In this document: piece after piece, positions 33,871-41,438 of the stretch
Layout: the number at the start of each line of letters is the position of its first letter
Position numbering within the stretch: position 1 is the stretch's first letter
DNA from: an uncultured Erythrobacter sp.
GTDB lineage: Bacteria > Pseudomonadota > Alphaproteobacteria > Sphingomonadales > Sphingomonadaceae
DNA length: 64,000 nucleotides
Assembly (NCBI GenBank): GCA_937969505.1
Contig: CALBWA010000018.1
Coordinates: forward strand, 1 to 64,000
Reading direction: 5' to 3'
Notes under the pieces: generated by a model
Database searches by the model: none
The model's input: only the letters and a program-made list of their open reading frames with translations
What the model was told of the DNA's origin: nothing
Translations under genes and position numbers: made by a program

Positions 33871-35079
33871 ATGACGACGAAGCAAACCGAAACAGCAACC
33901 GCGGTCGATTTTGAGCTGACGCCGCCTGATCCCGTGCCCGCAGTCGCGCCGGAAAAGGCCGCCGGGCTTGTACCCGTCACTCCTGAGCAGAAATCCAAAC
34001 TGGACACCAAGGTCGACGACTTTGTCACCGATCTGGTCTCTGTCGATGCCAATTCTCCCGCTTTTGGGGAGAAGGTCGACCAGATTACCCGCATGGGTCA
34101 AGAACAGATTCGCGCAGCTGCAGCCCATTCCAACCGTTTCCTTGATCGCCCCGTTCGGGCGATGGATGCGGATAGCGGTGTCGGCCAGGATTTGGCTGAA
34201 CTGCGCCGCACGGTCGAGGATCTGGATCCAGGCCGCAAGGGCAAGCTGCGCGGTCGCAAGCTGTTCGGCATCATCCCGTTCGGTAACAAGCTGCAACGAT
34301 ATTTTGATGGCTACACCAGTGCGCAGGGTCACATCCAGTCAATCCTTGAACGGCTCGCTTCGGGCAAGAAGGAACTGTTTCAGGACAATGCTGCCATTGA
34401 CGTCGAGCGACAAAAATTGTGGGAAGCCATGGGTGAGCTGGAACAGATGATCCACATCGCCAAAACGCTGGACGAGCGGCTGGAGCAGAAGGCAAACGAG
34501 CTGGACGCCACCGATCCGGCGAAGGCGAAGGCGATCCGCGAAAGTGCATTGTTCTATGTCCGGCAACGCACGCAGGATTTGCTGACGCAAATGGCAGTCA
34601 GCGTACAGGGTTATCTCTCGCTCGATCTGGTCAAGAAGAACAATGTCGAACTGGTAAAAGGCGTTGACCGTGCCAGCACCACCACCGTTGGCGCATTGCG
34701 TACGGCGGTAACTGTGGCTCAGGCCATGACCAACCAGAAGCTGGTGCTGCAGCAAATCACCTCACTCAACCAGACCACCAGCAATATCATTGATTCCACC
34801 AGCACAATGCTGCGTGAGCAGACCGGTCAGATTCACGAACAGGCGGCGTCCAGCACCATTCCGTTGGAGACACTGCAAAGGGCTTTCCAGAACATTTACG
34901 ACACAATGGACGAGGTCGATGACTTCAAGGTGCGAGCGCTGGAAAGCATGAAACAGACCGTCACCACTCTGTCGAGCGAAGTCGAAAAATCGAAGGGTTA
35001 TATTGCCCGCGCAGAAGGGCAGGCTCAGGCGCAGGCCAAGGTAGCATCAGAGCCATCCTTGCTGGCACTGGACAGTTAA
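33871..35079 (+). CDS. TelA/YaaN-like toxic anion resistance family protein
   Basis: A 402-residue, almost entirely helical cytoplasmic protein with the TelA architecture: an acidic/Pro N-terminus, then QITRMGQEQIRAAAAHSNRFLDRPVRAM, the conserved LRGRKLFGIIPFGNKLQRYFDGYTSAQGHIQSILERLASGKKELFQDNAAI, and long coiled helices to the end (MTNQKLVLQQITSLNQTTSNIIDSTSTML). TelA proteins are linked to tellurite, colicin and envelope stress by unclear mechanisms, and usually pair with an XpaC protein, as seems the case here: the next gene starts 12 bases on. Confidence 0.9.
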   Translation: MTTKQTETATAVDFELTPPDPVPAVAPEKAAGLVPVTPEQKSKLDTKVDDFVTDLVSVDANSPAFGEKVDQITRMGQEQIRAAAAHSNRFLDRPVRAMDADSGVGQDLAELRRTVEDLDPGRKGKLRGRKLFGIIPFGNKLQRYFDGYTSAQGHIQSILERLASGKKELFQDNAAIDVERQKLWEAMGELEQMIHIAKTLDERLEQKANELDATDPAKAKAIRESALFYVRQRTQDLLTQMAVSVQGYLSLDLVKKNNVELVKGVDRASTTTVGALRTAVTVAQAMTNQKLVLQQITSLNQTTSNIIDSTSTMLREQTGQIHEQAASSTIPLETLQRAFQNIYDTMDEVDDFKVRALESMKQTVTTLSSEVEKSKGYIARAEGQAQAQAKVASEPSLLALDS

Positions 35080-35091
35080 GGCACCACTGCA

Positions 35092-35841
35092 ATGGTCGAT
35101 ACCACCAATCAATCCGATCAGATCATGAGCGCGGCAAACCGGTCGCTCGTCACCCAGCGCGAGGGCGGCACGCACCGTTCTGCCGTGTCGATCGGACAGG
35201 GATCGGCTGCCGCCAAACGCAAGAATTGGGCAAAGCGGATCAAATATCTGCTCGGTGCAATTGCAACGATCATCATTACGGCTTCTGTCGCGGGTATTGT
35301 GCTGGACGGAATCGGTTTCACAGGTGTCATGATGACCGCGTTGGCGGTGATGGCAGCAGCCTGGGTGTTTACCAATTATCCCAAGGTCAAAGTGCCCAAG
35401 CGCACTGAATTGACCAAGGGTGATCCCAAGCAAATGGTTGCCCGGACCGAATTGTGGTTGGAAGCCCAACGCCCCGCCCTGCCCGCACCCGCCGTCAAGG
35501 TGGTTGACCAGCTCGGCGTGCAATTGGATTCGCTTGGCCTGCAATTGCAGAGCGTCGACCAGCACCATCCTTCGGTAAATGAAGTTCGCGAACTGGTGGG
35601 CGAATATATTCCCGAAACGATCGACGATTACCGCAAGATCCCGATGCATCTGAGGCAAGAAAATCATGCCGGTAAATCCGCTGATGACCGGCTGACTGAA
35701 AGTCTGACAAAAATCAGCGGCGAGGTGGACCGGGTTACCCGTCGCTTGGCCGAAGGCGCGCTCGACGATCTGGCGATCAAGTCACGTTATCTGGATTATC
35801 GCTTTGGCGGTGCCGAGGCCCTGGAAGACAAGAGTCAATAG
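35092..35841 (+). CDS. XpaC-like membrane-anchored protein, TelA partner
   Basis: A 249-residue protein: about 45 hydrophilic residues, two adjacent membrane helices (IKYLLGAIATIIITASVAGIVL and GVMMTALAVMAAAWVFT), then a basic link (PKVKVPKRTELTKGD) and a helical soluble tail. The tail includes VKVVDQLGVQLDSLGLQLQSVDQHHPSVNEVRELVGEYIPETIDDY. This order matches XpaC/5-bromo-4-chloroindolyl-phosphate-hydrolysis-family proteins that accompany TelA in other bacteria, but the assignment rests on layout and position more than on sequence motifs. It was probably co-transcribed with telA and with the PHA-type gene 10 bases downstream. Confidence 0.65.
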   Translation: MVDTTNQSDQIMSAANRSLVTQREGGTHRSAVSIGQGSAAAKRKNWAKRIKYLLGAIATIIITASVAGIVLDGIGFTGVMMTALAVMAAAWVFTNYPKVKVPKRTELTKGDPKQMVARTELWLEAQRPALPAPAVKVVDQLGVQLDSLGLQLQSVDQHHPSVNEVRELVGEYIPETIDDYRKIPMHLRQENHAGKSADDRLTESLTKISGEVDRVTRRLAEGALDDLAIKSRYLDYRFGGAEALEDKSQ

Positions 35842-35851
35842 GATACAGCCC

Positions 35852-36148
35852 ATGAGAGTTGCCCTGCCCCATGATCTTGGTCGCGAAGAGGTTCGCCGCC
35901 GCCTGCATGAACGCAGCCACGAAATCGTCGATTACATTCCCGGCGGTCTGGCTGATGTCGATACGTCGTGGAGCGATCAGGATACGATGAATTTGAAGGT
36001 CGCTGCCATGGGTCAGCGAATCACTGGCGATATCCAGATCGAGGATGAGCAGGTGATTTTCACCATCGAATTGCCGGCCGCGCTGACTTTTGTTCGACCG
36101 ATGATCGAAAGTGCAATTCGCGCAAACGGACAAAAAATGCTGACTTAG
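35852..36148 (+). CDS. Polyhydroxyalkanoic acid system (PHA granule-associated) family protein
   Basis: A 98-residue small protein starting MRVALPHDLGREEVRRRLHERSHEIVDYIPG, with the conserved middle MNLKVAAMGQRITGDIQIEDEQVIFTIELPAALTFVRPMIESAI. This matches the polyhydroxyalkanoic acid system family found in PHA gene clusters, probably granule-associated. ATG 35852 follows AATAGGATAC; the longer frame to 35804 overlaps the preceding gene. No PHA synthase or phasin gene is in the window. It appears to be the third gene of the TelA/XpaC-like unit, an unexpected association. Confidence 0.8.
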   Translation: MRVALPHDLGREEVRRRLHERSHEIVDYIPGGLADVDTSWSDQDTMNLKVAAMGQRITGDIQIEDEQVIFTIELPAALTFVRPMIESAIRANGQKMLT

Positions 36149-36294
36149 CAATGGATGATCGGCCAAACAGCCATGGATTTCGTGAAAACCAGCGTGGCCA
36201 AAGCAAGTAAGCCACTCTAAAAACTAGACATATCTCGTTGCTTGTAGCAAGAGCCAACGCCTGTGCGCCGGGATAGCCTGGTGAGGGGGCACCC

Positions 36295-36954
36295 TTGCGT
36301 TTGCAAATAGACGCGGGAAACAGCCCATTTTGGCGCGCCGGCCATCGCACTTGGAGGAGCGATAGTATCGAGAATTTGAAGTCCACTACCAGCTTGCGTT
36401 CTGCCCTGCGCCAGCAAACCCGCGAAGCTCATGACACCCTGGATTCGGCCATGCGCGTGACCGGCTGGACAACCATGCAAGATTACGCTGCATTTCTGCG
36501 CATCCAGAATGCTGCACGACAGCCGATCGAAGCCTTTTTTGCCAACACCAGCAGCATAATTGATGCTCCTCCGGCACAAACAGGATTGATCGCGCGAGAC
36601 TTGGCTGAATTGGCCGACCAGTTCCCCGGCCCCACCATCACATTTTCGCATCGCACTCAACCCTTTGCGCTGCCAGCTCACAGTGATCCGACCGGTGCCT
36701 TTTGGGCGATTGCGGGATCCTCGCTTGGTAATCGCGCAATCGCCCGGGACATTGCCACCATTGCAGGAGCAGAAGGCTGGCCGACCCGGTTCTTGAGCGA
36801 TGAGCGAATGATCCGATACTGGAAGGCATTGCGCCCCAAGCTGGATCAAGCCGCTTCAGATGACACCATAGCTGCCGCTGCAAGTGCAGCGTTGGACGTG
36901 TTTAACCACTTTGAGAAAACAGTCCGGATGATGGACGAGAAGAGCCCAGCATGA
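36295..36954 (+). CDS. Heme oxygenase (biliverdin-producing), partner of the bacteriophytochrome
   Basis: A heme-oxygenase-fold protein (up to 219 residues) with the proximal-His helix LRSALRQQTREAHDTLD (H46 in this numbering) and the helical core FWAIAGSSLGNRAIARDIA. It opens heme to biliverdin, the chromophore of the phytochrome gene it overlaps by ATGA. The start is unresolved: TTG 36295 (AGGGGG upstream) adds 24 odd residues; GGAGGAG at 36353-36359 sits 7 bases before ATC 36367 and 16 before TTG 36376, both just ahead of the conserved helix. The 146-bp upstream gap shows only a small TTGCT/AGCAA hairpin near 36239. Confidence 0.87.
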   Translation: MRLQIDAGNSPFWRAGHRTWRSDSIENLKSTTSLRSALRQQTREAHDTLDSAMRVTGWTTMQDYAAFLRIQNAARQPIEAFFANTSSIIDAPPAQTGLIARDLAELADQFPGPTITFSHRTQPFALPAHSDPTGAFWAIAGSSLGNRAIARDIATIAGAEGWPTRFLSDERMIRYWKALRPKLDQAASDDTIAAAASAALDVFNHFEKTVRMMDEKSPA

Positions 36955-39506
36955 GTTACGGTGCCAAAACCTACACTTTGAACGATTGCGATCGTGAACC
37001 CATCCACCAGATCGGCGAGATACAGCCGTTCGGTGCCTTGATTGCCGTCAGCGCAGATTGGGTAGTTGCCCATTGCTCGGCCAATTGCGCCCATATTCTG
37101 GGTGTGGAGGACAATCCTTCGATTGGCCAACCGCTGAAGAGCTATTTCAGCCCACAAGCGATTGATCGTCTCAGTCAGGCAATTGGAAAGTTGGACCGCG
37201 ATGACGCGATAGAGCGCCTTTTTTCCGTCAGCCTACGCAAAGACTGCGGAGACTATGACGTGTCCGTGCATCAGAGCGGCGCACTGACGCTCATCGAGTT
37301 TGAACCACACGCGACCAAGGATTACGCCGACCATATTTCACTGATTGGCCCATTGATGGCGCAGCTGGAGCCGATCCGGACGATCCCCGATCTATGCGAC
37401 AAGGCAGCGATGCTGATGCGCGGCATTCTGGGCTATGACCGTGTCATGGTCTACCGCTTCCACCCCGATGAAAGCGGAGAAGTCATTGCCGAAGCCCGCG
37501 GCGATGATATCGATTCCTTCTTGGGCCTGCGTTATCCTCAAGCTGATATTCCGCAGCAGGCCCGCGCCCTGTACCTGCGCAGTCCCTTCCGCATCATCAG
37601 CGATATTCACGGAGAGCGCGTACCGATCGAGCCACAAACCTCGCTCAATGGGGATCCACTCGATCTGTCACTGAGCATGTTGCGTGCGCATTCCAAGGTT
37701 CACCTGGAATACATGAACAATATGGGTGTTGAGGCGTCGCTTTCGATCTCGCTTTCTGTAAAGGGAAAGCTCTGGGGCATGTTTGCATGCCACCATTACC
37801 AGCCTCGGAACATTCCCTATTCGCTGCGCACAGTCGCCGAATTGTTTTCGCAAATGTTTTCGCTTTTGCTTGACCGCTCCCTCATCAGCCAAGTCGAGAA
37901 ACTGCGTGCTCAGGGTCGCAAGATTCACGAAAAACTGATGGTACGACTGGCCGAGGGCACTTCGATGCTCGACAATCTTCCGCAGGTCGAAGACGTGCTG
38001 GCCGACATCATCCCTCATGACGGGGCCTCGGTTTATGTCGGCGGTGTGTACCGCGCCAATGGCTCTGCCCCTACGGCTGAAGAGTTCGAAGCCTTGCTGC
38101 CAGCGCTGAATGGCGCACCGGTCAGCACAATCATCGCCATGGATGCGCTCGGGCAGCAACTTAAGTCAGGCAAGCAATTTGTTGATCGCGCAGCAGGCGC
38201 ATTGATCATTCCGATCTCGCGCACCCCGCGTGACTTTCTGGTGCTGTGGCGCAAGGAAGTGCGGAGGAGCGTCGTTTGGGCAGGCAATCCGGTCAAGACG
38301 ATTGAACAGGCTCAGGCCGGGGGCAAAATTTCGCCACGGACGAGCTTTGCCGCATGGGAAGAAAGCGTCACTGGGCGCAGCACCCCATGGGCCGAGGAAG
38401 AACAGGAAATCGCAGAAAGCCTGCGCATAACACTGCTCGAAGTGGTTTTGCGGCTGACCGATGTTGCTGTTCAGGAACGCGCCAAGGCGCAGGAACAGCA
38501 AGAATTGCTGATTGCCGAGCTCAACCATCGGGTTCGCAACATTCTCAACCTGATCCGCAGCCTGATCGATCAATCCAAGCACGAGGCGACTGATATTCCG
38601 ACCTTTACCGAGATTGTCGGTGGCCGGATCAGCGCTCTTGCCACTGCACATGACAATATTACCCGTGAAAACTGGGCTCCTGCATCAGTTTATTCGCTGG
38701 TGGAGGCCGAAGTTGCCGCCTATCTTCAGCAGAAGAAGGACCGGCTCAGGATCAGCGGCGATGATGTGCTGATTTCGCCCGAAGCTTACACGGTCCTTGC
38801 TCTGGTGATTCACGAAATGACCACAAATTCTGCGAAATATGGCAGCTTGTGTGACCGTCGCGGGCATCTGGAAATTGACCTGGCGCGCGACAGCGATGGC
38901 GATCTGAGCATTCTTTGGAACGAGATTGGTGGTCCTGCGGTCAAGGAACCCACCCGTCGCGGTTTTGGCTCCACGATCATCGAGCGATCAATCCCGTTCG
39001 AACTCAAGGGATATTCAAAGGTCGATTACAATCGCGATGGGCTGCAAGCCAAATTTGTCATCCCCTCGACCTATATCAGTACACCGACCGGAGAAGCGGC
39101 TGCGAATTCGCCAGGAAACCGATCACAGCGCAATCAAACCACCCATAGCCTCGGCGATGTACCCGGAAACATTCTGGTGGTGGAAGATAGCATCATTATC
39201 GCCATGGATACCGAAGATTGCCTAAAGACGTTGGGCGTCAAGACAGTCAATTTGGCAGCAAGCGTCGCTGGTGCGATGGAAGTGCTGGGCAAATCACCGC
39301 CCAATTTCGCAATTGTAGACTACAATCTCGGGTCAGAAACCAGCGATCCAATCCTAAAAGAGTTGAATACGCTGGGCATCCCCTATGTGCTGGCGACCGG
39401 CTATGGCGAGATGGCGGACAAACTTGAAAATGGCTCGGGCATCGGCGTTTTGCGCAAGCCTTACAGCAAGGACGATATCGAGCGTGTCATCGCTGCACCG
39501 GCCTAG
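36951..39506 (+). CDS. Bacteriophytochrome histidine kinase with fused C-terminal receiver
   Basis: An 851-residue red/far-red photoreceptor kinase. The N-terminal Cys13 (LNDCDREPIHQIGEIQPFG) is the biliverdin attachment site. PAS, GAF (YPQADIPQQARALY near residue 195) and PHY domains follow to about 490. An HWE-type kinase core has the phospho-His in ELNHRVRN near 525 and the W-x-E signature in LWNEIGG near 656. A receiver domain (NILVVEDS at 740, phospho-acceptor D790 in VDYNLG, Lys in LRKPYS) ends the protein. It is translationally coupled to heme oxygenase. Output from a fused receiver without DNA-binding domain must pass to another protein. Confidence 0.95.
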   Translation: MSYGAKTYTLNDCDREPIHQIGEIQPFGALIAVSADWVVAHCSANCAHILGVEDNPSIGQPLKSYFSPQAIDRLSQAIGKLDRDDAIERLFSVSLRKDCGDYDVSVHQSGALTLIEFEPHATKDYADHISLIGPLMAQLEPIRTIPDLCDKAAMLMRGILGYDRVMVYRFHPDESGEVIAEARGDDIDSFLGLRYPQADIPQQARALYLRSPFRIISDIHGERVPIEPQTSLNGDPLDLSLSMLRAHSKVHLEYMNNMGVEASLSISLSVKGKLWGMFACHHYQPRNIPYSLRTVAELFSQMFSLLLDRSLISQVEKLRAQGRKIHEKLMVRLAEGTSMLDNLPQVEDVLADIIPHDGASVYVGGVYRANGSAPTAEEFEALLPALNGAPVSTIIAMDALGQQLKSGKQFVDRAAGALIIPISRTPRDFLVLWRKEVRRSVVWAGNPVKTIEQAQAGGKISPRTSFAAWEESVTGRSTPWAEEEQEIAESLRITLLEVVLRLTDVAVQERAKAQEQQELLIAELNHRVRNILNLIRSLIDQSKHEATDIPTFTEIVGGRISALATAHDNITRENWAPASVYSLVEAEVAAYLQQKKDRLRISGDDVLISPEAYTVLALVIHEMTTNSAKYGSLCDRRGHLEIDLARDSDGDLSILWNEIGGPAVKEPTRRGFGSTIIERSIPFELKGYSKVDYNRDGLQAKFVIPSTYISTPTGEAAANSPGNRSQRNQTTHSLGDVPGNILVVEDSIIIAMDTEDCLKTLGVKTVNLAASVAGAMEVLGKSPPNFAIVDYNLGSETSDPILKELNTLGIPYVLATGYGEMADKLENGSGIGVLRKPYSKDDIERVIAAPA

Positions 39507-39516
39507 AGGCTGTTAC

Positions 39517-40566
39517 TTACTGATTGGACGCGCCATCAAGCTTGCCAACGGCCTGGGCGGCGGCCTTGGACATGACCAGCACATCGTCTCCGTCGACGAT
39601 GATACATAAGCCTTCGATGCCGATTGCAGAGACGCGGGCCGTGTCACTTATCACCAATGTGTCTGCGCAATCGACCAACTCATGGGCCACAGCCTTAGGG
39701 TGGGCTTCGCAATTGTTACCCTGCGCATCGCGGGGCAGTGCGTCATGCACGGCATCCCAATTGCCAATGTCCGACCAACCCATGGTAACTGGTACGACAG
39801 CTGCCCGCGCGGTGTTTTCCATCACTGCATAGTCAATCGATTCGCCTTTGATGGCGGAGAAATGACCAGCTTGGGGATGAAAGCAGGCCCCGTCATTTCT
39901 ACCTTCGGCAACCGATGCCATGACCAGCGCATGCATGTCCGGGCGATAGTGTGCCAGCTCGTCAAGGAAAGCGCCCGCCCTCAAAGCGAAAATGCCGCCA
40001 TTCCAGAAATAACCGCCGTCAGCCAGAAAGCCCTCGGCAGTTTGCCGGTCGGGCTTCTCGACAAAGTGGCTTACTTCGTATCCGCCCTCTAGCGCCCCAG
40101 CCCGCCGGATATAGCCATAACCCGTCTCAGGCTTGATCGCAGCGATCCCAAAGGAAACCATCCAGTTGTCCTGCGCCAGCTTCGCTGCATCGGCTGCTGC
40201 CTGCTGAAACGCCTCGGTGTCAGAGATATGATGGTCGCTTGGGCAAACCAGCATGACAGCTTGATCATCCAGGCGCGCAGCAGCTAACGCGATGGCAGGG
40301 GCCGTGTTGCGTGCAGCCGGTTCCACGATGACCTGATGGGGTCGACCCTGATCGATCTGGCTGTTGATCAGCGGCACATGCGCCTGGCCAGCGACGATCA
40401 CGGGGTCAGCAAACTGTGCGGGATCACTGCACCGCGCGAGCGTTTGCTCGAAAAGGCTGCTGCCGCCAATCAGATCAATGAAGGGCTTTGGCCGGTGTTT
40501 GCGGCTGCGGGGCCACAGACGGGTGCCGCTGCCGCCACACAAAATTACTGGTGTGATCAAGCTCAT
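39517..40566 (-). CDS. Mannose-1-phosphate guanylyltransferase
   Basis: 349 residues, the single-domain form without a phosphomannose-isomerase tail. It makes GDP-mannose from mannose-1-phosphate and GTP for exopolysaccharide and LPS sugars. Motifs: PVILCGGSGTRLWPRSRKHRPKPF at the N-terminus, LVCPSDHHI, KPETGYGYIRR, FVEKPDRQTAEGFLADGGYFWNGGIFALRAGAF and VPVTMGWSDIGNWDAV. The frame stays open to 40809, but ATG 40566 gives the normal N-terminus. It is convergent with the phytochrome gene, 10 bases apart, and downstream of the TonB-like gene on the same strand. Confidence 0.94.
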   Translation of the reverse strand: MSLITPVILCGGSGTRLWPRSRKHRPKPFIDLIGGSSLFEQTLARCSDPAQFADPVIVAGQAHVPLINSQIDQGRPHQVIVEPAARNTAPAIALAAARLDDQAVMLVCPSDHHISDTEAFQQAAADAAKLAQDNWMVSFGIAAIKPETGYGYIRRAGALEGGYEVSHFVEKPDRQTAEGFLADGGYFWNGGIFALRAGAFLDELAHYRPDMHALVMASVAEGRNDGACFHPQAGHFSAIKGESIDYAVMENTARAAVVPVTMGWSDIGNWDAVHDALPRDAQGNNCEAHPKAVAHELVDCADTLVISDTARVSAIGIEGLCIIVDGDDVLVMSKAAAQAVGKLDGASNQ

Positions 40567-40618
40567 GTAAGATGTCCCATGCGTTGCACCTAAGCCGGCT
40601 GTCGCCGGCAACAGGCGG

Positions 40619-41341
40619 TCAATTGAAGAAGTCTTGCTTGTAATAGAAAGTCGCTGCGACCGGATTGCCTCTATTATCAAGCGCGGGACGGAAACGCACC
40701 TGTTGCAGCGCCAAATTGCACACAGTGCGATCAGTTTCCGGAAACGGGCTGGCACGGTATATGCTGCAGCTGGTTGGCAATCCTTCTGCGCTGACATTGA
40801 GCCGCACAATTACAGACTTGCCAATCCGCGCTTCGCGTCCACCGGGCGGGACGGGAAAGGCACTGGCATCGGTTATGGTCCGGACAAGTTCTGGTTTGCG
40901 CGCAACACCTCCGCCGGTTCCAGTGCCCGATTGACCGCTGCCAGTACCCACTCCCGTTCCAGCCGAGCCGGTTCCATCGCCACTTTGCTGCGCGCCTGCG
41001 CGGTCCTGCAACCCGTCCGACGATGCGGGCGGACGCGCGATTTTCGGCTTGACCTCCACCTTCGGTGAGGGCGCGGTGACCGGCCGCGGCACAGCCTTCT
41101 CGCCTGCATCTCCTGCCGCACCTTCATCCGGTTCCGGCTGCGCATCGGGAGGCGGGTCATCCGGTGGGGCAGTGACCGTAACAGTAAAAGCTGAAACGAC
41201 TGTACGTTGAACATTGGCCGTCATGTCCGGGGCAAAGGCCAACGCCAATCCATAAAGCGCGGCGATATGCAGCGCGAATATCGCTGCAATCACCGGCAGT
41301 CGGGGGCGTTTGCGACGCTTAAGGAATCCGCGATCATTCAC
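40619..41341 (-). CDS. TonB-family energy transducer
   Basis: A 240-residue inner-membrane TonB-like protein. It has a basic start (MNDRGFLKRRKRPRLP), one membrane anchor (VIAAIFALHIAALYGLALAF), a Pro/Glu and Gly/Thr/Ser-rich periplasmic spacer, and a C-terminal TonB domain (GKSVIVRLNVSAEGLPTSCSIYRASPFPETDRTVCNLALQQVRFRPA) ending KQDFFN. It transmits proton-motive energy to outer-membrane receptors, of which this window holds three. No exbB/exbD genes accompany it. Confidence 0.86.
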   Translation of the reverse strand: MNDRGFLKRRKRPRLPVIAAIFALHIAALYGLALAFAPDMTANVQRTVVSAFTVTVTAPPDDPPPDAQPEPDEGAAGDAGEKAVPRPVTAPSPKVEVKPKIARPPASSDGLQDRAGAQQSGDGTGSAGTGVGTGSGQSGTGTGGGVARKPELVRTITDASAFPVPPGGREARIGKSVIVRLNVSAEGLPTSCSIYRASPFPETDRTVCNLALQQVRFRPALDNRGNPVAATFYYKQDFFN

Positions 41342-41438
41342 CTTGAAACCGCCCGCAACCCTTTCGTCGTGCTGGTTAATTGGACTGGCTGCGCCCGTTT
41401 AGCCGAGCCACTGTCTATAATCCATAACGAAGGGAAAA

